A program made the translations under genes and the position numbers. This document shows positions 36,934 through 45,341 of a DNA stretch of 64,000 nt, one piece after another. This stretch comes from Chitinophaga oryziterrae (GTDB lineage: Bacteria; Bacteroidota; Bacteroidia; Chitinophagales; Chitinophagaceae). The stretch spans positions 992,001-1,056,000 of the forward strand of contig NZ_WRXO01000001.1 in assembly GCF_009758125.1 (NCBI RefSeq), given 5' to 3'. The notes under the pieces are model-generated. The model worked only from the letters and a program-made list of their open reading frames with translations, did not search any database and was not told where the DNA came from. The stretch's first letter is position 1. Every line of letters starts with the position of its first letter.

Positions 36934-37839
36934 ATGAAAAGTATAAAGAAATTAACCAATATCTTATACCATTATCTGTATAATCTGAGAAAAACACAAC
37001 AAGCGGATATCTTATTACTGGGAACATTACTGGCAAGACAAAACAAAGAACTTTCACATATAAACAGTCTGGCTGATGCCGAGTTCAAAGTGTTTTCACA
37101 GGCAGGAGATGATGGTATTATTCAGTATCTGATAAATAAAGTACATATACAGGATAAAACATTTATAGAATTTGGAGTAGAAAATTATATAGAATCCAAT
37201 ACCCGTTTCCTGCTGAAACATGATAACTGGTGCGGACTGATTATCGATGGTTCTAAAAAAGCCACCGATTTTATTAAGACAGATGATATTTATTACCAGC
37301 ATGAATTAAAAGTAGTGACCTCTTTTATCACCGCTGAGAATATTAATGAACTGATAAGTTCTCAGGGAATAAGCGGGGAAATAGGATTGTTATCTATAGA
37401 TATAGACGGGAATGATTACTGGATATGGAAAGCGATAGAAGTGGTGCAGCCTGCTATCGTGGTGATAGAATATAATAGTGTGTTCGGGGCAGAAAGGCCT
37501 GTTACAGTGCCTTACAAGGAGGATTTCGTAAGGGGGGAGGCCCACCATAGCAACCTGTATTTCGGGGCCTCTATACAGTCGCTGTGTATGCTGGGGGATG
37601 AAAAAGGGTATGCCTTCGTCGGTTCCAATTCCATAGGCAATAATGCTTATTTCGTTAAAAAGGAACGGTTGGGAAGTTTAAAGTCGCTCACTGCGGCAGA
37701 AGGATATGTACTCTCCCGTTTCCGGGAAAGCAGAGATCGGAAAGGTAAGCTCACACATCTGACAGGTGCTGCACGTTATGAATGCATAAAAGGGCTGCCT
37801 GTATTTAATGTTTCTTCTAACACCACAGAGTTATTGTAA
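36934..37839 (+). CDS. FkbM-like SAM-dependent methyltransferase domain protein
   Basis: 301 aa from ATG 36934 (a TTG just before it also reads in frame). The core TFIEFGVENYIESNTRFLL is a motif-I-like strand and loop, followed by LIIDGS and a late LLSIDIDGNDYWIW. These fit the FkbM-type Rossmann fold, but the Gly-rich loop is atypical. It is paired with the FkbM gene 3 nt downstream and sits at the edge of the EPS locus, so O-methylation of a surface sugar is likely. Confidence 0.7.
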   Translation: MKSIKKLTNILYHYLYNLRKTQQADILLLGTLLARQNKELSHINSLADAEFKVFSQAGDDGIIQYLINKVHIQDKTFIEFGVENYIESNTRFLLKHDNWCGLIIDGSKKATDFIKTDDIYYQHELKVVTSFITAENINELISSQGISGEIGLLSIDIDGNDYWIWKAIEVVQPAIVVIEYNSVFGAERPVTVPYKEDFVRGEAHHSNLYFGASIQSLCMLGDEKGYAFVGSNSIGNNAYFVKKERLGSLKSLTAAEGYVLSRFRESRDRKGKLTHLTGAARYECIKGLPVFNVSSNTTELL

Positions 37840-37842
37840 AAT

Positions 37843-38643
37843 ATGAATGCACTCTCTAATACAGTAAAGAAGGTTTACGTATTTCTGTTTGCCCGTAAGG
37901 CGCTCTATCGTATGAACCTGTTGTTCTATAAATTAAGCATGACAGGCATCGGTATTCACAATTATGAAAACGATCATGTAAGCGGGGAAAGGGCCTTCAT
38001 CAGATATATGAAGGCGCGTAATCTGTTTAAGGATGGGGTTATCCTGGATGTAGGCGCTAATGTGGGGCACTATGCGATTATGTTGCGGGAAAACAACATC
38101 TTACTTCCCATCTTTGCGTTTGAGCCAAATCCTGTTGCGTTTAAAAAGCTGGAACAGGCTGCCTCCGCACATCATTTCATTCCGGTGGAACGGGGAGCAG
38201 GAGCGGTATCTGCGACTGCTGTTATTTATGACTATGCAGGTAATACAGGCTCTGAACATGCCAGCATGTATAAAGAGGTGATCTCTGATTTACGCAATAG
38301 TGAAGCGGAAGCCGTGAATATAGACCTGGTATCCATAGACCAGTTTGTAGCAGAAAATAAAATAGCCAAAATAGCTTTGCTGAAAATAGATACGGAAGGA
38401 CATGAACTGAATGTGTTAAAAGGGGCAAAGGATACGATTGAAAGAGGACTGGTAAATGTAGTACAGATAGAGTTCAATGAGATGAACGTGATCTCCAGGA
38501 CTTTCTTCAGGGATATTATTGATGCCCTGCCCGGATATGATTTTTACAGATTACTGCCGGATGGGTTATTACCATTAGGGGCTTATAAAATATTGGACTT
38601 TGAAATATTCGCATTTCAGAATATAGTCGCAATAAAACGTTAA
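37843..38643 (+). CDS. FkbM-family methyltransferase
   Basis: 266 aa. The SAM-binding motif is VILDVGANVGHYAIML, followed by FAFEPNPVAFKKLE and the family motif LLKIDTEGHELNVLKGA. FkbM enzymes methylate hydroxyl groups, often on sugars of surface glycans. The C-terminal 70 residues have a decayed paralogue at 28737-28959. It is followed by a terminator hairpin. Confidence 0.92.
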   Translation: MNALSNTVKKVYVFLFARKALYRMNLLFYKLSMTGIGIHNYENDHVSGERAFIRYMKARNLFKDGVILDVGANVGHYAIMLRENNILLPIFAFEPNPVAFKKLEQAASAHHFIPVERGAGAVSATAVIYDYAGNTGSEHASMYKEVISDLRNSEAEAVNIDLVSIDQFVAENKIAKIALLKIDTEGHELNVLKGAKDTIERGLVNVVQIEFNEMNVISRTFFRDIIDALPGYDFYRLLPDGLLPLGAYKILDFEIFAFQNIVAIKR

Positions 38644-38653
38644 CAGCATCCTG

Positions 38654-38688
38654 TCAATCTACCAGGCTCCTGGTAGATTGAATTTTTC
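38654..38688 (+). terminator. Hairpin terminator of the FkbM pair
   Basis: A 12-bp perfect stem, CAATCTACCAGG with CCTGGTAGATTG, 2-nt gap, followed by AATTTTTC. The right arm and tail GGTAGATTGAATTTT recur at 31349-31363, right after the SGNH gene of the cassette. Confidence 0.85.
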
Positions 38689-38711
38689 ATTCTACGTGAC
38701 ATACATCACTA

Positions 38712-38758
38712 ATCATAAAAAATCCCGGCAGGATATTCCTGCCGGGATTTTTTATGAT
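38712..38758. terminator. 22-bp perfect bidirectional terminator
   Basis: Arms 38712-38733 and 38737-38758 pair perfectly around a 3-nt loop, with A-tract before and T-tract after the GC core. It serves the FkbM pair on the plus strand and the DUF6799 gene on the minus strand. Confidence 0.93.
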
Positions 38759-38767
38759 TTATGGAAA

Positions 38768-39100
38768 TTACATACTACCTTTTTTCTTCATCATCTTTTT
38801 CATTTTTCCACTCATATACATACAGTCTCCTTCTTTCATCATCATTGTTTTACCTTCTTTGGTTTTAACAGTTCCGTCTGCCATTACAGTAGTTCCATTG
38901 CTCATGGTCGCGGGCTGCGTCATTTCCATTGTTTTACCACCTTTCATCGTCCACATTTTACCATCTTTCATTATCACACAATCCTTCATGGGTTTGTTCA
39001 TCTTTGACATGTTCTCCTGCTTGGAGGCCATTTTATCCTGTGCAAAAGTAGCGCCGGCGCTCATAATAAATACGGTGGAAAGAATAAGTAATTTTTTCAT
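38768..39100 (-). CDS. Methionine-rich periplasmic DUF6799 protein
   Basis: 110 aa with a signal peptide (1-20, ending TFAQ). The mature part is very rich in Met (22 Met in the whole protein, including a triple MMM and a KMKKMMKK stretch) and Lys, with two DC motifs. Repeated units like VIMKDGKMWTMKGGKTMEM fit DUF6799. Met-rich periplasmic proteins can scavenge reactive chlorine or oxygen species, or bind copper. It lies downstream of an MsrP-like operon and shares an upstream sequence motif with it (39174-39206), which supports the oxidant-scavenger reading. Function not proven. Confidence 0.85.
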   Translation of the reverse strand: MKKLLILSTVFIMSAGATFAQDKMASKQENMSKMNKPMKDCVIMKDGKMWTMKGGKTMEMTQPATMSNGTTVMADGTVKTKEGKTMMMKEGDCMYMSGKMKKMMKKKGSM

Positions 39101-39173
39101 AATCTAATTTTTTGTGTGAATTACAGGTTTGTGAATCAGCAGTTATGCTATGCAAATTAAAGGTCTTACGATA

Positions 39174-39206
39174 GAAAAGATATCACGGAAGTATAACACT
39201 TTATAT
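39174..39206 (-). promoter_or_regulatory. Shared upstream motif, copy at the DUF6799 gene
   Basis: About 31 bases match 42847-42880 with only three or four differences, including a ten-base identical core GAAGTATAAC (plus strand). It lies about 75-105 nt upstream of the DUF6799 start, and in the same orientation and similar distance as the copy at the cytochrome b operon. Confidence 0.75.
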
Positions 39207-39225
39207 GCCGGAAAAGTTTTACTGT

Positions 39226-40698
39226 TTAGTCTGCAAACTGATAAATCATCATATGAAAAGAAAACCTGTTTCCATAACCACTCTCTTTTTTAACTTCAAA
39301 AGCGTACTGATGCAAATATAAGATCCGCTTTACAATGGATAGCCCTATAGTGGATTTGGAAGGCTTCTTAACGGTATTGTTTTCTTCAGACGCGTTCAGC
39401 CATTGGATAAGATCATCGGGTAAAGGAGGGCCTTCATTTTCGATCGTAAACACCAGCTCCCCATCCGTTCTCTCCAGCGTGATACGGATCTTACCCTCTT
39501 TGGGCGTATAACTCACTGCATTCACCACCAGGTTCTGAATTACTCTTTCCATTAAACGTATGTCCGCATTAATCCACGATGCATCTGTACCGTTTATGCA
39601 TTCAATCTGTATCTGCTTTTCAGCAGCGCTTAATGCAAATGCTTTCACCAGTTCCTGCAATACCTCAGAGAAAATGAAAGGCTCTTTCTGGAATTCGAAA
39701 GCAGCAGATTCCATTTTTGACAGGTCGAACAACTGCCTTACCATATTCTCTACCTGCTGGATCTTTGTGATGATAAGACTGATATATTCCGTTTGTTCCT
39801 GCTCACTGATCTCTTTACTTTCTCTCTTGATCAGTAATGTTTCTGTGTACCCCCTCGCTACAGATAACGGAGTACGCAAATCATGTGATATATTTACGAT
39901 GAGGTTTTTCCTTTCCTGTTCAGAATTGGTAAGGCGATGGATATTATACACCAGCTGATCGGCCATCTTATTAAATGATTGCGCCACCATTCCCATCTCG
40001 TCTTTTTCACTGATATGAAGCCTGGCTTCAAAGTCGCCGTTCTGGAACCTTTCCAGTACACGGATCATCTTGGTAAATCTTTTTTGTAAATTGTTTACAT
40101 ATAAAAATCCGGCGCCGGCAGATATGATGATGATAAAGATAAATGCTTCTAAAGCAAGATTGCCGACATGACTTTTGTACAACATCTGCGTCGCATTGCG
40201 ATACTCACTGCTGCCAAAGATGACGTAGATATAACCCAGTTTCCCTGTTTTGCCATTTACCACTGCGGCAGAGAATATCTTTTCATTGTCAGGGTCCCGC
40301 GGATCATCGTTTTTGATATACAACCTGCCGCCGGAAGCAATATATCGGCGAATGTTTCGCAGCGGTATATGCCAGCGTTTGATATCTTTGGGAGAAGCAT
40401 GGAAATACATCACCGTGCCGGTGGTATCCAGGAAATACACTTCTGCACTGGGACTGATCACCATTGCATTCTGGAAAACGGAATCAGCTTTCTGTTTATT
40501 CAGGCCATTATCTTCGAAGGGAGAGGTGAATGTAGCAATATGTGCAGCTACATCTTTGTTCAGTAACTGTGTACTGGCCTGGTAGAAGTGCATGGCAGCC
40601 AGGTAGGTAATAAGAATAAACAGTGCACCCAGGGCCGCTGTTAAAGTAAATACCATAATGGTAATCCGTCTGAATATACCGAAGTGTCTTTGTTTCAT
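39226..40698 (-). CDS. Membrane sensor histidine kinase
   Basis: 490 aa. TM1 (about 12-34), a periplasmic sensor of about 130 residues, TM2 (about 182-203), HAMP (204-257), HisKA with NISHDLRTPLSVARG, and HATPase_c with NLVVNAVSYTP and STIGLSIVKRIL. It is the classic partner of the OmpR-type regulator encoded just upstream, overlapping it by 4 nt (ATGA). It is the last gene of the cytochrome b, MsrP-like, regulator, kinase operon and probably senses envelope oxidative damage (inference from context). Confidence 0.94.
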   Translation of the reverse strand: MKQRHFGIFRRITIMVFTLTAALGALFILITYLAAMHFYQASTQLLNKDVAAHIATFTSPFEDNGLNKQKADSVFQNAMVISPSAEVYFLDTTGTVMYFHASPKDIKRWHIPLRNIRRYIASGGRLYIKNDDPRDPDNEKIFSAAVVNGKTGKLGYIYVIFGSSEYRNATQMLYKSHVGNLALEAFIFIIIISAGAGFLYVNNLQKRFTKMIRVLERFQNGDFEARLHISEKDEMGMVAQSFNKMADQLVYNIHRLTNSEQERKNLIVNISHDLRTPLSVARGYTETLLIKRESKEISEQEQTEYISLIITKIQQVENMVRQLFDLSKMESAAFEFQKEPFIFSEVLQELVKAFALSAAEKQIQIECINGTDASWINADIRLMERVIQNLVVNAVSYTPKEGKIRITLERTDGELVFTIENEGPPLPDDLIQWLNASEENNTVKKPSKSTIGLSIVKRILYLHQYAFEVKKESGYGNRFSFHMMIYQFAD

Positions 40699-41387
40699 TC
40701 TGAAAATCTGTAACCAATGCCCCAGGATGTTAAGATATATTCCGGCTTGCTGAGGTCTGGTTCTATTTTAATACGCAGCCTGTTAATATGTGCTGTTACG
40801 GTGTGTTCATATCCTTCAAAGGCAAAGCCCCATATCAGTTCCAGTAATTCAAAGCGACTGAATGATTTACCGGGATTGCTTGCTAATAAGTAAAGCAGGT
40901 CAAATTCTTTAGGTGTAAGATCTAAACGTTCATTCCTGATAGTTGCTTTTCTTTTTACTTTATCAATATGAATATCTTTAAAGCGGATTTCTTCAGGAGT
41001 ATCAGGATCTTCCGGTTTACTTTGTTCTGTACGGCGCAGCAGGGCTTTTGTGCGTGCCATTAATTCAAGTATGCTGAATGGTTTTGTAATGTAATCATCT
41101 GCACCTAATTCAAGTCCCTGTACTTTATCAGCTTCTTCTCCCAATGAAGTAAGCATAATGACAGGCGTTCCACACTCTTTCATTCTTAGTTGTTTTAATA
41201 CTTCCCACCCGCTGATATCGGGTAGCATAATATCCAGAATGATCAGATCGTATTTCTCTGTAGTAGCAAGTACAACCGCCTGTTTCCCTTTTTCGCAGGA
41301 AGTAAGATGATAAGCGGGCGCATTAAAATGAAGATGCAGCATCTCTGAGATCTGTTTATCATCTTCCACTAAAAGAATTTTTTTCAT
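40695..41387 (-). CDS. OmpR/PhoB-family response regulator
   Basis: 230 aa. Receiver domain 1-115 (VEDDKQ, Asp in LIILDIMLPDISG, Thr in MLTS, Lys in ITKPF) and winged-helix DNA-binding domain 130-228 (LDLTPKEFDLLYLLASNPGK, then YEHTVTAHINRLRIKIE). It overlaps the MsrP-like gene and the kinase gene by 4 nt each. The motif shared by 39174-39206 and 42847-42880 is a good candidate for its binding site. Confidence 0.95.
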   Translation of the reverse strand: MKKILLVEDDKQISEMLHLHFNAPAYHLTSCEKGKQAVVLATTEKYDLIILDIMLPDISGWEVLKQLRMKECGTPVIMLTSLGEEADKVQGLELGADDYITKPFSILELMARTKALLRRTEQSKPEDPDTPEEIRFKDIHIDKVKRKATIRNERLDLTPKEFDLLYLLASNPGKSFSRFELLELIWGFAFEGYEHTVTAHINRLRIKIEPDLSKPEYILTSWGIGYRFSE

Positions 41388-42163
41388 AGTCCTGTATAAT
41401 AGTCATAGCCCTGTTCTGCCCAGTAATCAGGCGGACGTTCATTGCTGAATACCATACTCCCGATCCTTTTCAGGTGTTTCACACCATATTTCACGGGTAT
41501 GATCAATCGCAACGGGTATCCGTTTTCCACGGGCAATGGCTGTCCATTCATCTCATAACAGAGTAATGTCTGCGGATGCATGGCACTTGGCATATCGATA
41601 CCTACATAGTAGTTTTCATCCGGGGTGGAAAGTCCTACGTATTGCATCTTTGCATGATCTTCCAGATGATAGTGCATGATGAAGTCGCTGAACTTTACAC
41701 CTGCCCAGTGGGATATCTGTTCCCAGCCTTCTATGCATTTAAAGTCAAAGGTAATATCTGTTTTGGGTAATGCTTTTAAATCATTGAGAGAGATGTGCAG
41801 TTCCTGGCCGGATTGTTTTGTGACCAGCAGTTCCCAGTCGGGTCCCGGCGCTGTATCAATGCCTATGTCGCCATTTTGTCTTACTTCTTTTGCCCCCATG
41901 GAAGCGGGGTATGTTTTTACTAAATGTTTAGGATCAAAGACCTTTCTGAAAGCCAGTTCTGTTTTATTCAGCGCGGCCCTCAGGGGTTTCCTGGCCCCAC
42001 CGGTGATACCTGCCACTTCTTCCGGAGCATTGTACAGCCATCTCCATGAGCCGTAAATACCAGCATATAGTACTGCAAACCCTGCAAAGGAGATGATGTT
42101 GCGTCTTTTGATCCTCTGCTCAACAGTCAGGGTTTTCCTGCGGAAAAGGTGCTTTATTTTCAT
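41384..42163 (-). CDS. MsrP/YedY-like molybdopterin-dependent oxidoreductase
   Basis: 259 aa. A basic N-terminus and one hydrophobic helix (about 25-45) suggest export or anchoring; no clear twin-arginine signal (only KRRNIISFAG). The sulfite-oxidase-type domain shows the molybdenum-ligand Cys in FKCIEGWEQISHW and the PLRLIIPVKYGVKHLKRI motif. MsrP repairs oxidised Met in periplasmic proteins with electrons from a membrane haem protein. Here a cytochrome b gene overlaps upstream by 4 nt and a two-component pair overlaps downstream. Confidence 0.9.
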   Translation of the reverse strand: MKIKHLFRRKTLTVEQRIKRRNIISFAGFAVLYAGIYGSWRWLYNAPEEVAGITGGARKPLRAALNKTELAFRKVFDPKHLVKTYPASMGAKEVRQNGDIGIDTAPGPDWELLVTKQSGQELHISLNDLKALPKTDITFDFKCIEGWEQISHWAGVKFSDFIMHYHLEDHAKMQYVGLSTPDENYYVGIDMPSAMHPQTLLCYEMNGQPLPVENGYPLRLIIPVKYGVKHLKRIGSMVFSNERPPDYWAEQGYDYYTGL

Positions 42164-42789
42164 GGCTGTTCTGTTACTTCAAATCCCGAAATGACTGACC
42201 GGAAATTATTCCATCCGGCCAGGATGACCTGTACGATATGTATCACAAAAAACAAGACGTAACCTATCGTTAAAAGAAAGTGTTCTATTCTTGCCGCGTA
42301 ATATCCGCCGCATAACCAGCAGAGCCAGTTAAACTGCACTGGTTTGTAAATAGCGAGCCCTGTTATGAATGAGCCTATGCCCATTAGTATAATAGCGCTG
42401 TAAGCAATGCGTTGTGCTGCATTGTATTTTTTTTGCGGCGGAATGGTTTTACGGATGTGGAGGTCGTGCAGTAATACCAGCCAGGCTTCTTTAAAGGAAT
42501 GACGGTTAGGAACGAGTTCCCGCCATTCTCCGGAAACAAGGGTGTATAACACATACATCACCCCGTTAATGATAAAGAACCACATGAACAGGAAGTGAAA
42601 GGCCATCCCTTCTGCCAGGCGGAAAGGAATATTAAATAACTTGTAGAACCATTCCGGGAAGAGGATGGGGAGCATGGGGCTGGCCCAGTAAATAAGTATA
42701 CCACTCCAGATCATGATAGTTAAAAGGGGAAAATTGATCCAGTGGAACCAGCGCATTGCTAACGAATGCTTTTCTTTGATTGTTTTCAT
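42160..42789 (-). CDS. Cytochrome b561-type membrane subunit
   Basis: 209 aa with four membrane helices. Likely haem ligands are His in MRWFHWINF, in AFHFLFMWFF and in the last helix (FVIHIVQVI). It resembles b-type subunits of thiosulfate reductase or Ni-Fe hydrogenase rather than MsrQ. It probably passes quinol electrons to the MsrP-like protein whose gene overlaps its 3' end. It is the first gene of a four-gene operon. Confidence 0.9.
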   Translation of the reverse strand: MKTIKEKHSLAMRWFHWINFPLLTIMIWSGILIYWASPMLPILFPEWFYKLFNIPFRLAEGMAFHFLFMWFFIINGVMYVLYTLVSGEWRELVPNRHSFKEAWLVLLHDLHIRKTIPPQKKYNAAQRIAYSAIILMGIGSFITGLAIYKPVQFNWLCWLCGGYYAARIEHFLLTIGYVLFFVIHIVQVILAGWNNFRSVISGFEVTEQP

Positions 42790-42846
42790 TTGACAATCTA
42801 TATATAGTAATGTACTGATTTTTAACGAAGTAAGGTTAATTGACGG

Positions 42847-42880
42847 AAAAAGATCTCACAGAAGTATAACAATTTTATAT
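42847..42880 (-). promoter_or_regulatory. Shared upstream motif, copy at the cytochrome b operon
   Basis: Matches the segment upstream of the DUF6799 gene. It lies about 58-91 nt upstream of the cytochrome b start and is oriented the same way. Likely site for the operon's own OmpR-type regulator. Confidence 0.75.
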
Positions 42881-42904
42881 CTGCGCAAAAAGTCTGCGCA
42901 GATA
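42878..42904. promoter_or_regulatory. 10-bp perfect inverted repeat upstream of rtcB
   Basis: TATCTGCGCA at 42878-42887 and TGCGCAGATA at 42895-42904, spacer 7 nt, 19 nt before the rtcB ATG. CTGCGCAG is itself palindromic. It is a candidate operator, most likely for rtcB; it touches the shared motif of the divergent operon. Confidence 0.65.
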
Positions 42905-42922
42905 CACTTGCATATTTGTACC

Positions 42923-44332
42923 ATGAAAACGAACAAAATAACAGCAAAGGATTTAATGTCTGCAGGATATAAGGAAGGAAAGATATTAGGAAAGGCATTA
43001 TCAGTAGCGGAACAGTTACTGAAAGATATGGACGGTGATACCGTGATATCAATGCTGACAGCAGTGTTGGACGATGTGTATGATGGTGAACTGAGTGAGC
43101 TGCGTGATATGGTCCTGGAAGACAGAAAAGTAGCTGATATAATTGTGCTGAAAGAACAGCCTGATAAGTTTGCGATATATGGTGAGGATAATATCGACGC
43201 TGGTGCAAAGGCGCAGATGGCAATTGCGATGGCATTGCCTGTTTCAAGGGCTGGCGCTTTAATGCCTGATGCGCATCAGGGATATGGTTTACCGATCGGC
43301 GGTGTACTGGCTACACATAATGCGGTAATTCCTTATGGGGTAGGTGTGGACATCGGTTGTCGTATGGCATTATCGATCTTCGATATTCCTGCAATACATT
43401 TCGATGAGAACCATGACAAATATAAACGTGAGCTGATTGCCCATACACGATTTGGTGCAGGTCATGGGTTTTTAAAGAAGGAACGCGCCCAGCATGCCGT
43501 GCTGGATAATGACGCCTTCAACATGACTCAGTTCATCAGTCAGTTAAAGGATAAAGCTTATTCACAACTCGGTACTTCCGGTGGGGGAAACCATTTCGTG
43601 GAATGGGGTATTATTGAATTCTCTGAGCGTGATGAAGTGTTGAATATCGACAAAGGTAGTTATGTAGCATTATTGACACATTCCGGTTCACGTGGTATGG
43701 GAGCGCAGATTGCAGGGCATTATACACGACTGGCAAAGGAAATCTGTAAGTTGCCACAGCATGCTGTGAACCTGGCCTACCTGGACATGCACTCTGAAGC
43801 CGGACAGGAATACTGGCTGGCCATGAACCTGGCGGGTGATTACGCCTCTGCCTGCCATGATATTATCCACCAGAAACTGGCAAAAGCGATGGGGGGTACT
43901 CTGCTGGCCAAAGTAGAAAATCACCACAATTTTGCCTGGAAAGAGAAATGGGGAGGAGAAGAGGTGATCGTACATAGAAAAGGGGCTACTCCGGCCGGGA
44001 AAGGGGTGATGGGGATCATTCCGGGCTCTATGACTGCACCGGGGTTCCTGGTGCGTGGAAAAGGGCTTGAAAATGCGATTAATTCGGCATCTCATGGGGC
44101 GGGCCGATTGATGAGCCGTACTAAAGCCATCAGCAACATTACAAAACAGGAGATGTCTGCGATACTGAAAGAGAATAAGGTGACGCTGATAGGCGCAGGG
44201 CTGGACGAAGCGCCAATGGCATACAAAGATATCAACGTGGTAATGGATGCCCAGCAGGAGCTGGTGGATATTGTGGCAAAGTTTCAGCCACGTATCGTGA
44301 GAATGGCAGATGACGGAAGTAAAGAAGATTAA
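42923..44332 (+). CDS. rtcB: RNA-splicing ligase RtcB
   Basis: 469 aa from ATG 42923; an in-frame TTG 15 nt earlier is less likely. The family motifs are present: DAHQGYGLPIGGV, VGVDIGCRM with the metal-ligand Cys, GTSGGGNHFVEWG, THSGSRGMG and the active-site region KVENHHNFAWKE, then RKGATPAGKG and AMAYKDI-like end APMAYKDI. RtcB joins 3'-phosphate or 2',3'-cyclic phosphate RNA ends to 5'-OH ends using GTP and Mn. No RtcR regulator or archease gene is adjacent. A perfect inverted repeat lies just upstream. Confidence 0.97.
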   Translation: MKTNKITAKDLMSAGYKEGKILGKALSVAEQLLKDMDGDTVISMLTAVLDDVYDGELSELRDMVLEDRKVADIIVLKEQPDKFAIYGEDNIDAGAKAQMAIAMALPVSRAGALMPDAHQGYGLPIGGVLATHNAVIPYGVGVDIGCRMALSIFDIPAIHFDENHDKYKRELIAHTRFGAGHGFLKKERAQHAVLDNDAFNMTQFISQLKDKAYSQLGTSGGGNHFVEWGIIEFSERDEVLNIDKGSYVALLTHSGSRGMGAQIAGHYTRLAKEICKLPQHAVNLAYLDMHSEAGQEYWLAMNLAGDYASACHDIIHQKLAKAMGGTLLAKVENHHNFAWKEKWGGEEVIVHRKGATPAGKGVMGIIPGSMTAPGFLVRGKGLENAINSASHGAGRLMSRTKAISNITKQEMSAILKENKVTLIGAGLDEAPMAYKDINVVMDAQQELVDIVAKFQPRIVRMADDGSKED

Positions 44333-44378
44333 AGCGGTATCACTTTTGTATGCTTTACTGTGTTAATTCCAGAGACAT

Positions 44379-45341
44379 ATGAAAAATAAGCAGACACAAG
44401 TAATAGTAAGACAACGTATCCGTAAGGAATGGTTTTATGTGGCACCGGGTGTATGGGGTATACAGGACAAAGTCGTGAATGTATACCTTGTACATAACCC
44501 ACCCGCTAACAACTGGGTGTTGGTAGATACCGGCTTTCATTCCACTGCCGCAAAAATAAAAAGAGTAGCTGAACAACTTTTCTGGCCACAGGTAACACCT
44601 TCCGCTATAGTGCTTACACATGGACATTTCGATCATACCGGCAGTGTTATCAGATTGTCCGACGAATGGGATGTTCCTGTATACGCACATTATCTGGAAG
44701 CGCCTTATCTCTCCGGGCGTTCTGCTTATCCTCCGCCAGACCCTTCCGTTGGTGGCGGAGCTTTCTCCTGGTTATCCTTTCTCTATCCGCGTCAGCCGCT
44801 GGACCTGGAAGGAAGATTACTCTTATTACCTGAAAACGGGAATATACCTGGTTTAGATGAGTGGAAATATATCCATACTCCGGGGCATGCTCCGGGCCAT
44901 ATAAGCCTGTACCGTGAACGCGATGGTGTATTGCTGGCAGGAGATGCATTCGTCACTACCCGCCAGGAATCATTGCTTTCAGTTCTTACGCAGGAGAAAC
45001 GTTTGTCTGGTCCGCCTAAATACTTTACTTACGACTGGCTCGCTGCTGAAAGGTCCGTTAAAACACTGGCAGCGTTAAAACCTTTGCTGGTAGCTTGTGG
45101 TCACGGACGACCCATGGAAGGCAAAGAGCTGAAAGCATTAAACAGTTTAGCAGAAAACTTTAAGAAGGATGCAGTGCCTGTTTCAGGCAGATATGTAAAT
45201 GATCCGGCAGTGGCTGGCATCGGTGGCGTGGAATATTTACCCAATGCGAACAATAAGAGAATAATATTGCAGGCGGCGGCTGCACTGGCAGTTATAGGAG
45301 TGGGGATATTTCTGATAGACAGGATAAAGAAAAGCTTATGA
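44379..45341 (+). CDS. MBL-fold metallo-hydrolase with C-terminal membrane helix
   Basis: 320 aa. The metal site HGHFDH follows LVDTGFHS, and later ligands are in HTPGHAPGHIS and LLAGDAF. The C-terminal 25 residues (AAAALAVIGVGIFLIDRI) form a hydrophobic helix, so it may be membrane-tethered. Substrate not recognised. It lies 46 nt after rtcB, possibly on the same transcript. Confidence 0.9.
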   Translation: MKNKQTQVIVRQRIRKEWFYVAPGVWGIQDKVVNVYLVHNPPANNWVLVDTGFHSTAAKIKRVAEQLFWPQVTPSAIVLTHGHFDHTGSVIRLSDEWDVPVYAHYLEAPYLSGRSAYPPPDPSVGGGAFSWLSFLYPRQPLDLEGRLLLLPENGNIPGLDEWKYIHTPGHAPGHISLYRERDGVLLAGDAFVTTRQESLLSVLTQEKRLSGPPKYFTYDWLAAERSVKTLAALKPLLVACGHGRPMEGKELKALNSLAENFKKDAVPVSGRYVNDPAVAGIGGVEYLPNANNKRIILQAAAALAVIGVGIFLIDRIKKSL

